64,000 bases of DNA from Oreocharis arfaki (GCA_013398015.1 VZRR01012423.1:258568-322567); one strand, 5' to 3'. Counted from the stretch's first letter, positions 35,501-48,240 are shown. Notes: generated by a model not told the origin, from the sequence alone. Numbers and translations are program-made.

Positions 35501-38500
35501 TCTCAGCTGTAAGTTAAACTTCTCTGAAAAAGAAAAGAGGATTGTTCTCATCAGTTTCGCACTGGGAAGGAAATTACTGGGGAGCACCTCTGACCCACTT
35601 TACCCCTCCCACCTTGCCAGTACAATTTCAGGAAAGCAAAAAGTCTCTTACTCCATTGTGCAAAAATCAAAGGCCATTTTGAGAAAATGTAACCCCATTG
35701 CTGTACAACTAATCTGGAGAAATAAACAAGAAAATTTTAAAAACCTCACATCTTCTGCAAACCATGGTAACATTTTATTGCCTATCTATGAAGGAAGTGA
35801 GTGCTCCTATCAGGCTGGAAGTGATTAAAAATCACAATGAATATTTTAACTTTCCACTTTTTCCTGCAAATTATTTTGAAACTTAATAATGACAATTATA
35901 TAATTTTAAATTAAAATCATATTTCCATGATTTTTAATTCCATGTACATTTTCAAAAATGGATTTAAAAAAAACATTAAATACAATATTGCCTACAGTAA
36001 AAGTTTCTAAGTCATCTTCTCCCTTGCTTCCGCAAAACTCTCATTATATATTAATTTGAATTTATATATATAAAATATATTAATACTGCAGTTCACATGG
36101 ATTAAGTTATCGATAATTTGCATCAATAAAAGTCAGTACTGAAAATATCTTACAACATAAAATACTGATTCAAATCCCTTCAAAATCACTGGGTAGTGCT
36201 GTAAATCTGACAGGTAATACAGAAAATACTATATATATAATAAATAATAAATGTAGGCCATCTACTGTTTATCATTTAAAATTGACCTCAAGAGAAGAGA
36301 AAATAGATATAGACTTTGATTCTATCCAATTTAAATTCTAATTTAGATTCCAGATTAATATCAAAGCTGAAAAATTATCTTGTCCACATGGATTTTTACT
36401 ATTTTATAATTCATAAATGCAATAATATAATTTTTATTGCACAGGATATCCTAGTCAGAAGAAAAAGATTCCCTATTTTCATATTCCTGCCCATATTTCT
36501 ACCATATTTATGTTTAAAATTTTGATTTTTGAAGACAATAGGGGAAATTGTGGAATATATAGTTTTATATGTAGGACAAACTATTCTGTTAAAATAATTG
36601 ATTTTCTACTTTATAAACCTATATGAAGCTTCAGCATGGAGCAGACTTATAAAGATGCTGCAAACTTGAATCAATAACAATCATTTTAGTTCTGTTTGGT
36701 AAATAAGAAAATATAAAAAGTTCTTTCTTGTTTGAAAGGCATTAAAGTAAGATAACTAAATATAAGCTGGAGAAATGCTAGTAAATTGGAAGAGAAAAAA
36801 ACCACTCCAGATTGCAAAAAACATTTTTCTTCTTTTTTTTTAATTATCTATGGTAGGAGGATAGAATAATTGTCAATTACCATGTTACATTTAAAGACAA
36901 CTCTAACTGAGAAAATACTGCAACATGAATTTTACTTTCATAATGGTGAGATGAAATAAAAGTGTCATTTCCATTAGGTCACTATAAACATAAGTATGAG
37001 AAAAGTAATTTTTGCAGTCTTTGAATTGGCATCTTTTGTTTGGTCTTTTCTTCCCCCTCAGAAGTTTGGCTACTGAGTGAATCTGACATGGATTCTGGTG
37101 GGTTTAAACTTTTTCATTTATTCTACACGTTCAATTTTCTACATGAAAGGCCCACATCCAAACTTTAGTCAGCAGAGCGTTTAAGAAGCTCAGACTTTGG
37201 CCTGCCACTTATACACACTACAATGCAAAAAGGATCTGTAAAACTAGCCTGAAAAGTAGCTTGCAATGCTCTCTGCTCCACTGATCAATGCTATAGCAAG
37301 GAGGAGATGCGAGATGCAGCTTTACTGTCCATACAGACCTATGCTGAACAGCCTGCGTTTGTCTAGCAGCTAGGCAGTCTACTCTGCATTCCTACTACTA
37401 CTGCAAACCCATGATGACTTATCATTTAATCATAACCTATAATGATTATCATTTAATATTTACAGGAAATCTAAAAAATGGAGAATGAGTTTGGAAAAGG
37501 CACTGAGAAGCAGACTGGTGGGAAAGCTACTTGCATTTATGTCATCTATAATATTAGTAATTTAAACTAGAAAATGAATAGTCTCAATAATATGTTGTCT
37601 TTAAAGTTAATAAACAAAACACAGTGTATCAAATGCATACAAAAAAAATCTGACATTTATGCATCTTATATAGAGAAAGTCATATTTTTTAAATGAAAAT
37701 TAATATTCTTTTCTTTGTTAAATATAGACACATACGCATCCTCAGAAACTCAAAACAATGGCTGACTTACAGACCTGTATTTTGTGGTATTGTGAGTTCC
37801 AAGGAGGCTCTATCAAGAACCAGCCTCCAGCATGGTAAGCACTCTGAGGATAAGTAATTAGGACAGTGTCTTCCACAATTTAGAAGCCACATGAAACTGA
37901 TGGAAGATGGAGGCATGTAGGTTTTCTACAATGTCATTAACCAGGTGTGCAGTATTGTTTTTTCAACCAATTGTTTAGCCAGTGCTAGATGAAGAAAATT
38001 TGCAGACAGTGCAGAAAAGCTTAAGAAAGGATTTTGTGCCTGAGGAAGAGATAAGCAGGCAATTGTGACTGCCACTTCTGATAGAGTAAAGACTGAACCT
38101 TGATACATCAGCAAATGTGATAGTGCGAGACTAAACGCTTAGGGCTTGAAGGAGAGAAAGGGGCTGAAGATGATGTGATGGGGAAGGGACAGCCAGGCAG
38201 TGGCAGCCAGAAGGGAAACCCAGACAAGGCATGGTTTGATCAATGAACCAAGAAGCTGAATCTGGCAGCAGCATGTCGAATGGAAATTTGTCCCAACATC
38301 CTATTTTACTCGAAATGCATTTACTGTGATAGATCCTACATTATGTGTATGTCACTCCTGCTGGGGCAGGCTGCTTCTATGGCAAGATGGTCTGATACTG
38401 CTGGGTCTTATAAGGATTTCTTGCTAACTTTTAAAGTTAAAGCTTCTGCACCTTTCTTCTTCGGGTTTCGTTTGGGGTTTTTTCACCCTTTCTTCTAAGT

Positions 38501-39240
38501 TCCAGACTAGTCCACAGATTGAAAATGTCCACACCCTCTATCTGTTCTGTAATCACTTCATTTCCAAGTTGGACACAATCTCCAGGTATTTTTCACGTGT
38601 TCTAGTGTTAATACTGGGACGAGGAAGTTGTTCTGCCATTTTTAGAAGCTGCCTCTGTGACTGGAAATGTACCATGCAGAGAGAAATTGCAATTACTGTC
38701 TACTATTTCCACTGTTATTTAGGATATGAGCTATGATAGATAACATGTGCTGAATTTCTCTCTCCCCCAAATATGCAGTAGTATCAGTTTGTAGACTTTT
38801 GTTTGACACAAAGTTGCTTGTGGGAGAAAAGCTTCAGTATTACACACTTTATGCATTTTTAGTTTTTTCTCTGTTTAGGATACACTTCTTTTTAAACTGC
38901 TAAATGACATATAAAAACCTGATGGATGTCCAATCAAAATGCAACTTTACTAAGTTCATTTTCATATGTCTTATAAAGTTTAGATTAATGGTGACTAAGG
39001 TTATTAAATTTAATATTATGAAAAATGAGCAGTCAGCTCTGGGTTATAATACACTGATTCTCCAATATCTTTTAACTCCTTAAAAATACTCCAAAACAAC
39101 ATTACCAACCAAACAAAACATTACCAAACAAACAAACAAATAACAGCAAAAAACCCCCAAACTCCATGTATTTTTTGCTCCAACTATAATGAGGGGGAAA
39201 TGAAAGAAAGAAAGAAAAACAGCTTGGAAAGTTATGATGT
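35501..39240. other. Unique sequence including a very AT-rich block
   Basis: No gene seen. From about 35830 to 36800 the sequence is strikingly AT-rich (TATATA and TTAAAT strings). Past 37000 it returns to the window's normal composition. A small AAAC/CAAA repeat lies at 39110-39145. Confidence 0.45.
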
Positions 39241-39740
39241 AAGCAAGTCTGTTACATGCATATCTGCCTGAATCCAAAGTGGGCTTTACCTACTTCTCTC
39301 TGCGGCTTTTGCTCGCTTGCTGCTGGCAGAGGATGCCAAGCCATCCCCCAGTTTCCAGGACATTTGGGGTAATAGATTCCTATACAAGGATAATAAACCC
39401 TTGGAGATAGGAGCTGGAAATCTGACCTGCTCAAATATTGCAGCCTTCTGATCTGAGAGTGTAAGAAATATCAAGTGCTCAGGGGCTTGACCAGCAGGTC
39501 CCATCAGCTTCTACGTCTGGGACCTCGTCAGGACCCAGCATGGTGGGGGTTTTCTTACCAGGCAAGGAAGGTTGAGCAGAAGCTCCTTGTGAAGCCTCTG
39601 CTTTGGAATTGCATTTATTACCAAGTATTCCAATCTTCCCTTTTCCCCAGCTTTGGTCACATCAAGCTGCATGCAGGATTTATACCTTGGCATGCCACCT
39701 GAGCCATTGTAGAGTCTGTCCCCCAGGGGCTGCTAGGAAA
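39241..39740. other. GC-richer patch with LTR-like signals, unassigned
   Basis: On the plus strand there is AATAAA at 39392-39397. On the minus strand there is a TATAAAT near 39679-39685 with an AATAAA about 60 bases downstream. These signals and the base composition suggest an LTR fragment, but the orientation is ambiguous, no termini or target duplication are visible and I do not recognise the family. Confidence 0.25.
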
Positions 39741-40654
39741 TTTGGAATCTGACTTGGGACTGATGAGAAGAAAGCAGTAAACAACTTAAGTGTTATACTC
39801 ACCAGAAATTTTCCAGCTACTCTGTTTGGCTTCTTTCATATTTTTAAAACTATCACATGAAAAAAAGTATATATTAATTCCAGTTAAGTTTTTTTGCCTT
39901 TAAAAAAAATTCTGACTTTCATTGAAAATTCCTGGACGCAGACTTAAGAAACATAGCTTATTCTTCTCTCAGAGTTTTGCTATTTTCAACAATCAACGGG
40001 GATTCCACCAAAAATTCATCAAAGGACTTGTGGAATTTTTCTTCTCTCTGTAGGAGTGGAGGCAGGGGGAGAAATATATTCTCAACATTCACTTTAAAAC
40101 AAATTACTTATATGTGGGTGTGAAACACTCTTTTGATGCTGCCAAATCTACTCCATTTCAAGCTCTATACTGCACTTAGAAAATCCGATATCAGTTTGAA
40201 GACAAAAAAAGAGGAAAAATATAACTAAATAAATGCCCCAACCTTTAGTACAGCTGAATGCAAAATGGTTTCAAAAGTCATCACCATCCTCAAACTAGAA
40301 TATAATTGAATGTGATTCAAACAATACTTCTTCCTTTATTTGTACAGAGCAGAAGATGCAAGATGTCTGGAAACAGCATGTGAAGGCAGAAGAATCTTGG
40401 AGTACAGCTGCAAACTGAAAGTACAGGAGGGTGTGGGGAGAAAATCCGGAAACTCAAGAAGAAACAGGGTCATCATGAATCACACTTCCTTCCTAGACTG
40501 CTTCTGGAGCAGCAGGGATCTTTATTATGAGTTTAGAGTAAGCTCCTACTCACCCACTGCTTTTTTTTCTAATACAATATCTCACAGTTTCAAGAACTCT
40601 CCATGGGAAAGCAGCCAAATCTGAAGGAAGAGAATATGAAGGAGGCATAAGAAT
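39741..40654. other. Unique AT-rich sequence
   Basis: Nothing recognised. Its right end borders an old CR1 copy and may include further diverged CR1 sequence that I cannot resolve. Confidence 0.4.
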
Positions 40655-40960
40655 TACCTTCAAATATGCAAAAAAGGGAGCAGTCTCCACAGAGGTGGAG
40701 TCTAGGACAGGAAAAAAAAGAAAGAAAAAAAGATTAAACTGCAGCAAAGACAACTTCTGTTAGATACTCAGCAGAACTCTTTAACAGTGAGGACAGTGAA
40801 TCTCAGTGATGGATTATTTGGAAACGAATATTCTGGCAAGCTCTAAGAGCCATTTAGACAAGCATCTGACAGTAATGACATGAGTAGTGCTTATGCAGCT
40901 TTGGCACAAGATGGACTACATGAGCCTTGATGATTCTTTCCAGCTCTTTGAATCTGTGTG
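40655..40960 (+). mobile_element. Ancient CR1 LINE 3' fragment
   Basis: Diverged but collinear with old CR1 families: TTCAAATATGCAAAAAAGGG, then ACAGAGGTGGAGTCTAGGAC, then AAACTGCAGCAAAGACAACT, TTAGATACTCAGCAGAACTC and TTTAACAGTGAGGACAG, then TTTAGACAAGCATCTGACAG, and finally GATGGACTACATGAGCC ... TTTCCAGCTCTTTGAATCTG. These blocks follow the CR1 3' UTR order. A purine-rich AAAGAAAG insert interrupts it near 40715. It is much older than the copies at 27-29 kb. Confidence 0.75.
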
Positions 40961-41064
40961 CAAAACAGAAGTCTCAGCAAACCTGCATTTTCAGGTTTGT
41001 TTCTGCCGAAAGTAAAGGCTAGAAAAAGGTGAATATAAGACTATGACTCTTAATATATCTGTCT

Positions 41065-41240
41065 GCATGGTTCCTACTGATGGGTTTTCTTTCTATGTAA
41101 AGCAGAGAGAACCTTTATTTACATTGTCTCATCCAGGTCACATAGACAAAAGTTATTATAATTCAATTTCTCTGCATTGCAGGATCAAGAGTCGAGTCAA
41201 CCCTGCTGGGATTCAACCCACGTTCCAGGGAGTCTAAGTA
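41065..41240 (+). repeat. Probable MIR-like SINE remnant
   Basis: TTTACATTGTCTCATCC followed about 75 bases later by GCTGGGATTCAACCCACG. Both are MIR landmarks (ACATTATCTCATTTAATCC and GGGATTCGAACCCAGG) in the right order, though the spacing is shorter than in full MIR. Confidence 0.42.
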
Positions 41241-43602
41241 TTTCATATCTGATGTTTAAAATTCTAACCAAATAAAATTTCTGCTTGGAGATGTACCAGT
41301 GCGTGGTCAGATTTTTTTGTTTCCATTTGAAATTCACCCACAAGTCAGAGAAATTCCTACATTTTAACCAGCATGGAGCATTTCTTATGTTGATCTATTT
41401 ACCTCTTCTTTTTAAGAGCATGCAAATGACCAGGATTTCAGGGCTTTTCAAAATTATTTTATACTCAACTCAATTCCATTGAGATCCACAAATGCCTTAG
41501 ATTTATGCCTGCTCAGTAGCTGATGCTCAATTATTAATTCACTAATGTCTGTAAAGTGCTTTGAAGATAAGAAACATTACATTGTAGAACTGCTAACTGA
41601 TACTTGGATGCTACTATTATTGCTGCTGAAGCTGTTAGAAAATATGCTTGGAACACATCCCTAAAGGCACATGATGAGGAAAGGTCATCTATGGCAGTAG
41701 TTTATGCAGAAAGGAGTAAATCAGACTGAAATTCTAGAACTACAGTGCTTTTTTAATGCAGACTCCAAAAATCAGTAGAGTTATGAGATCAGAATTTTTT
41801 TCTTCGAACAAAGTATGTTTAACTATTAATAGATCAAAAGGGAAAAAATCAATATAAGGAATAACTTAAAACAATAAGGTGGAAAGGATTTCCCACTAGC
41901 TTCTGGGATGGCAGGGCACTGTGGTTTCTGTCCTTTACTCCAATTACTTTGTACGTGGATGGGAAGCTGAGTTTGAATGCGAAAGCACATTTAGATGGAA
42001 CAGCCCTTCAGGCAGTTGCAGAGAATACAGAGAGATCTGCAATGGCCTCCAGTCTCTGTGGCTGCACAGCAGTCCTGTTCGGGTTTTGCAATAGCACTGC
42101 TGTGCTTCAGCTCCAGGAAGATCCCTTTTTAACCCATCATGGTCTTTTGGTGGGGTGAAGCCAGAACCATAAATAAACACCCAAGAAGATCTCAGCACAC
42201 AGGGTTTTGCCTCCAGGCTCTGCCATCTAGCTGTAAGCACAGTAACGCCTTTACAAGATCCCCGGGCTCCCTCAGGCCCACCCTCCAGCTAGGTTACATC
42301 TGAGAGTTGTTCTTCCCTCTGCCTGAGGTGTGTACAGAAAGGAGAATAGGCTTGTATTGATTTCTCACACATCACCTCCGTACCCAGACACACAGTCCCC
42401 ACCATCAGATACTTTGGGCATTTTGCTACGCTTCACATTTATGTTGCTGCATTACAAAACACTGTTTTCTACTCCCAGACTGCAAATGTTGCTGACCCAA
42501 ACTCCTGCCGCCACCGTAGAGCACTACCTTTGAGAAAAGCCTGAAAGGGCTCTTTGGCTCTGAGCAGAGACCAGTCGAAGTGATTAGATAAAGCTTTGAC
42601 CCCAAGTGTCAGACTTCTTTATTTGAACAGCAATTTGAAACAGCTAAACCTCTACCCTGAGCAGCAGAATGGAGCAGATGAAAACCCCACCAGACCTGAA
42701 ACACTTTAGAAATGTGGAAGACAACCGGAGAAGTTTAAACACAGTGTTTCTGTTTGTCTCTGCAAGCAATGGAAACCAAAACAGGCATACACACACCCCC
42801 CAAAAAAGGTCAAGAGGAAGCTTTATCTTTGATAGCTTGGTCTGAAGCACTTGAGGGTTTTAATACTTTCAGCCAACTCAGCCAGACGAGGCTAACACCA
42901 AAGCTGTATAATGCAGGCGTTTAAGAACCTCACTTCACATAGAAATAGAACATATTTGTTGAGTAACACAATTTTGAACAGAGGATACTAGAAGAAGTCA
43001 AAAAAAAGATAAGTGACTTCAGCCAAGCCCCAGTTTTGGTGGACGAAGCCCTTGATAAGAAGCACAATACTGAAAGGAATCTGGAACAAAACACTCAGAG
43101 AGAGGCTATTGAAAGATGCAGAATTAACTATGTAAAACACATTTAAATTTGGATAGCAAGGGAAGAAAATCAGTCCAAGTTAAAGCCCACAGACAGTTAT
43201 TGAGACATGGTGGATATAGGAAATTTAAAACACAAGAAATAAAGTAAAGGATTGTGGAAGGCAGGAGATGTTCAGTGCTGACAGCCTCTGATATGCAGCT
43301 CAAAAAGCAGTATCTGCAAATTCAGATGCAAGCAGAACAAGTAAAGATAATGTTTAACATCTGAAGAAAGATGCAGAAAATATTTGCTTAAATGTTCAAC
43401 AGCCCCCCAAATAAGCTTTACATGGGCAAAGCAATTTCTCCTTAAAAGCAAAATATAATATTGCCAAAAGAGAATAATAGACTACTAATATATGGGGGGG
43501 TGGAAAAATCAGGTCTGGCAAACATCATTTCACAGGCTACAGGAATCAGTAATGTTAACTCTATCTTCAGTAAACGTGAACTGATGAAGTCATGCATTAG
43601 AG
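41241..43602. other. Unique sequence, nothing recognised
   Basis: No gene or repeat family assigned. GC content rises modestly at 42000-42320 without other signals. Confidence 0.4.
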
Positions 43603-44030
43603 TGTAGTTGCCCAGCTAGCCCAGAGAGGAAGGTCTGGTGCCAGGAGCAGCAGGAGCAGGCTGGTGGCAAGGGCAGCCTGTGGCCACAGCAGGCAGTGAG
43701 GGTGGCCAGGCAGTGCCCTCTCCTGCAGAGCAGGTCCAGTAACAGCAGCGAAGGTCAGCCTCAGTCCAGCCCACATTCATGTCCACAGGGACCAGGCAAA
43801 TCCAGTCCAGCAGGACATCAGTTAAGGGTCGGGATCAGTGAGGGAAAATGTCAAATCCCAAATGCAGTTCTTGAGCAGAATGGGCCCAAAAGGGCATCTC
43901 AGAGTTGTCATACATCCATGTACGCCTTGTGTGAGGTCTGGCCTTGAGCACAGGTAACCAAACCCCAAGCAGTGTATATGGAGGCCCCAGAGCCTGTTGC
44001 TGCACCTAGGGCAGTAATGTGACATCTTTA
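43603..44030. other. GC-rich patch, possible worn LTR
   Basis: About 430 bases rich in CAGCAGG, GGCAGG and CCAGTCCAG motifs, starting near TGTAGTTGCCC (43603) and ending near AATGTGACA (44022-44030). The TG...CA form and composition would fit an LTR, but I find no TATA box, polyadenylation signal or target duplication and no family match. Its open frames are composition-driven. Confidence 0.3.
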
Positions 44031-46284
44031 TCTATATGTAGTCTATGGACTCTTTATTATTCTTATTTTTTTTAGGAAAGCAGATGAGGAAAAATACCTC
44101 TTTCAAGGGCATGCTGAAGTATCAATAGCCTAAAGTCTAACATGCTACAACATACATTCATCAATGAAATTTTCTTGTTTTGGAGACATAAGAGTGCCAG
44201 TGGTGGGGGAAAACTGATAGGAGATTTATTAGAGCATCACACATCTCCAGTTTCACATATGCTCCACTGACATGTAAAAAAGAAGCTGTGGCCCAATGTG
44301 TGGACTCCATCCCCTTGACTACTATTGGTATATAGGCACAGAGAAATTACGTCCCAACAGTCACTCTGTGAAGGACACAGTCTACATGACTTGAACAGAA
44401 GTCTACATGGCTTTGATAATGAGGGAAAATCCTATTACTCAAAGTTGAATCCTCCTATTGCTCCTGGAGCACATATGAAGGAGCGTACAATATAGATCCA
44501 GCTTCGCAAAACATTTGCTTTGCAAGAGGAAAGAAGTTTAGTTGCTTATTCTGCAGTTATTTTATCTGATATAAAGGTCCAGAATAATATTCTCCCTTTT
44601 CCTTGGCTTTTTTTTTCCCATGCAAGACTTGCATGGTGCCTAGCCAGCTTCTGACACACTGATGGTTCTTGTATGAAATGAAGAGTGCTCAAATATCACT
44701 GGTATATTCGGGACCACCTCTTGGCTCATGGGGAAAAAAAAAAAAAAAAAAAAAAAACAAAAAGAGGAAAATAAGTTTCTGATTCTTTACTGTCAAGGGG
44801 AAAAGTCAGGAGCTGATGCAGGAATGGGCTGATTTAGACTGAAGGTCAATCTGATCCAGAGCCTTGCCTCTGACAGCACCAATTGTTCCCCAGAGATAAA
44901 AGAGCAAGGACAGAAAAAACATGCTTATACAGTTAATGCACTGCAGAGATATAAAAATCATGCAGCCACACTTCACAGGTTATTTCTAAGAAATCTGGTA
45001 GGCTACCTTCAGTGAGCCAACCTCATGCTGAACCTTGGAAAACACAGGTTGTTTCAGAGTTCTATCATATTTAAAGATAGATTGTTAGTGGAAAGGCGTC
45101 TGTTTGTCATATTACTGACAGCTGGATTGTCTGATGAGATGTCAATGATGCCTTTGAATATTTCATGATACCAAAAATTTGTTTACTATTTAGAGCAAGG
45201 ATTTAAAATCAAGTGTTTTAGCAATTTGGAAGGTGCTTGGACTCTGGCCCCATAGAAGTGAAATATGTGGTTTGCCCAGCAGCTGTTGCTGAAGCAGTTC
45301 CATTTTTGCATAACATCTTTAAACAGCAATTAGAGCTGAGACCGAATCTGGGCTTCCCAAGTCATACTACAGAGTCCAAAGAATGAGGACAGCTAAGCAT
45401 TAGTTGCAGGAAAATTTTTGTCTGAATTTTATACTTCAGGTCAGTCTTCTGCATAGGATCCCCTAGAAATCTACTGCTTTGCTATACAACTTGTCTGTAG
45501 TTACCATATCCATTAGCCAAAAGCACTCATAGGGTTTTATAATGGTGCATTAGGACATTGATCACTCCAGGGAGAAAATGAAGCTAATGTAATGGCAAAT
45601 GACTTTCAAAATATTCTATTCTGTGCCTTTAAATTTCAGACCCTGAAAAGAAAGCAAAGAGAAAAGAAAAAGAAGAACATGAAAGGAAGAGATTAGCCTG
45701 TGACTGAAAGTCCAGCTGTGTAAACAAGTTTAGTGACTTCTTTTATCTCTAATTGGTCTTATACATTGATCTTTCTGGTGCCAAAAGCACACACTTCACA
45801 TTAATTCTTCAGTAATATAGCATTATTTCTGGATGGAATTGAAAATGTCAAACTGATACGTGTCACTTGCAATCTACTAATATTTCCAGTTTTTTCCAGT
45901 GAACATCAACAACTGTCTTTAGTTATACTGCTTTAAAGTCTGAGCAGGAAACAGGTTTATACCACTGAAAATGTGGATATAGGCACTAAAATTGTGTTAA
46001 TAGTGCTATTCAGTGCACAAGACTTAGAAGATACTCAGCTGGAATAAATTTTTTGGCCAAATTACATTAACTTCAGAGATGTCATGCCAGTTAATATGGT
46101 CAAATAATTGGCCTACAGACTTCAGAAAATATCTGTCTTACAAATGCAGAACAGGCTGTTGTCTTTTCTGATAGTTTAGGACCTTGGAGCAACAAGATAT
46201 TCTTATAATTGTGTAGACTAGTCTGGAGTAGACACTGGGGTAGACATTGAAAAACTCCAGTTAGACAAAGAAACCATGTGTACA
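44031..46284. other. Unique AT-rich sequence with a poly-A run
   Basis: No gene seen. There is a 24-base poly-A at 44734-44757, not preceded by anything resembling a processed pseudogene or SINE. A perfect 9-bp palindrome around one base, CCATGCAAG / A / CTTGCATGG, lies at 44618-44636. Confidence 0.45.
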
Positions 46285-46500
46285 GGCAAATGAAAATCAA
46301 TATTGAGAAATGCAAAGTGATGCATGCTGGCCATAAAAATAAATTAATGAGGCAACAAGCAAATGAACTGTCTATCCATCTGACACAGGTCAAAGGCACC
46401 CATATGTGAGAAAGGGGCATCAAAGCAAAATCAGTCTGTGTGCAGCTCTGATCAGAAAACCAAATATTTTAGGTTACATGACATATGTGGCACAGTGAAA
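46285..46500 (+). repeat. Ancient CR1 fragment, ORF2 3' region
   Basis: ATTGAGAAATGCAAAGTGAT and GCATGCTGGCCATAAAAATA, then CAGTCTGTGTGCAGCTCTGA, then AAACCAAATATTTTAGGTTA follow the late ORF2 region of CR1 (...CAAAGTGATGCA ... TGTGCAGCTGTG ... AAGCAAATA.AATGTTAGG). Highly diverged and non-coding. Confidence 0.6.
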
Positions 46501-47074
46501 TATATAAAGAAGGTTGTGTCAATATAATGATGTAGTATTGCCTACACAGTTAAAGGGTATTTGATAACATTACACATAGGAATGAAAAATGTGTGTGAGA
46601 AACAATAGAATTCTGTTCTTCTGTCCTTCTATTTCTTCCACAGGATTATTACATAAAACCAGAAAAGTGTAAGTTTAGAAAGAATCACTGAGGTACGTTT
46701 TCCTGCTATAGGTCACTAAACTGTGATTACCTTGCTGTATATACGTGCTTGTGTTTGTGTATAAAGCTTAGAGATAACTGAGGGTAATAACAAGACTGAT
46801 GACTAGCAAAACAATCATAACTAATATAAAATCTGGCATTAGCTGATAGTAAACATTATTTCATAACCAACCAACCAAACATAATTCATGGTTTGAGACA
46901 GCTTCTAATGTTTAGAGATTTGTCATATGATAAACAGACTTTTTGAATTTAGTAAGTCCTTCGAGGCAGGCAGTAACTGTGAGAAATAGAGTACTAGACT
47001 AGATTAATGTCAAATTAATTCAGTTTGTAAATTTCAATTTTGCTACCAATAATTGTTTTCTATCAGTACATGAC

Positions 47075-47187
47075 TAGACAAGACCCTGAGATACTTGCTG
47101 TAGTCATTCCTGTTTTGAGCAGGAAGGCTGGATTAGAGACCTCCTGACATGCCTTCCAACATTAATGATTCTTTGATTCTATGATTA
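47075..47187 (+). repeat. CR1 3' tail fragment
   Basis: CTAGACAAGACCCTGAG, TTTTGAGCAGGAAGGCTGGA, TTAGAGACCTCCTGACATGC, CTTCCAACATTAATGATTC and TTTGATTCTATGATT match the last 110 bases of CR1, ending in the tail repeat. It may be the continuation of the fragment at 46285-46500. Confidence 0.8.
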
Positions 47188-47899
47188 AATGGAGGCATGC
47201 AAACAATTTTGCAGGACTAAAGTTGGAAGAAACATTTCTGTGCTAAAAGGGGTATGGGGCTGAATGTTTTAGAAAAAAATAACACCAGAGGAAGGATTTA
47301 CAGGTTGGGGCTTTTTTTCATTAATTCACTAATAATGGCATGTAACCAATTTCTGTGGTGTATAACAGTCTGTGAGAGACAATTTCTTTCAATCCCAAAC
47401 TAGATTTAAATAAATTGTAACAGGCATTCATTATATGGCCTTAAAATGAAAGAGGTGAGATTTAGATCAGACACAATGAAGAAATTCTACTGTGAGGGTG
47501 GTGAGACACCGGGGCAGTTTTACCAGTTACTGATCCGAAAAGTGCAGATGACTGAGGTCCAGTGTCAAGAAGTCTTCTCTGGCATAGTTTAAGTATCCAG
47601 TGTAGATAACGTTCCTATTGACTTTTCACAGCTGAGTTGACTCGTCTAAGAATGTGTTTTGGTGGGCCAAGTTAAACATCTTTCCTTGTGGAAGAGGTCC
47701 TTATGCCTGGTCTCATCAGCTGTCTTTGATTTCTGTGTTGAGGTAGGTTTGTTTGGCTTGCAACCACTGAAAGCAGATGCCCAATCTTAATTAAAAAGCT
47801 AAGAAAGTAGACTGAAAGAAAATATTCATAGCTAAGAAACCAAGAACATGGATGTGAACTTCACTGATTCATTGAGTTACAAGTGTTAACAGTGATGCA
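47188..47899. other. Unique AT-rich sequence
   Basis: Nothing recognised between the CR1 tail and the next LTR-like block. Confidence 0.4.
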
Positions 47900-48240
47900 A
47901 CTGAAGAACATCTTTCTCCAAAGGCAGAGCCATGCCACGGGAACCGAAGGAAAATGCCCATGAGCAGATTTCACCTGGGGACCGACCTCTAGAGGGCAAC
48001 ACAATCATATGAAATGGCAAAGCAATACCGACGGGGGCACTATAAAAACTGCGCCCTGATCAATACAGCTGATCCCCCCTTTGCATCCTAAACCCTTATT
48101 TATATGAAACCTAACTCAAAGGACAGGTTTTACAAAATTACACGTCACCAGCTACCTCCTGTATGGTTACTGTGACCATATTGTACCTTCTGTGACACTC
48201 AATCATCACCATAAAATAAATGGCCTTCCACTCCAAAAAT
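47900..48240 (+). mobile_element. LTR-like promoter/polyadenylation block, unassigned
   Basis: A perfect TATAAAA at 48041-48047 is set in locally GC-rich, CpG-containing sequence (ACCGACGGGGGCAC before it, CTGCGCCCTG after it). An AATAAA follows at 48215-48220, about 170 bases downstream. This arrangement is what a plus-strand LTR would show. I cannot see termini or a target duplication and do not recognise the family. A cellular promoter is an alternative, but no exon is evident downstream. Confidence 0.35.

Noticed and set aside
35442..35828. Plus-strand open frame of 128 codons
   Set aside because: Begins in the CpG-rich patch and runs into AT-rich DNA with a change in composition along its length. 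No family resemblance.
44734..44757. 24-base poly-A as the tail of a processed pseudogene
   Set aside because: The upstream sequence shows no coding trace or SINE body, and no flanking duplication was found.
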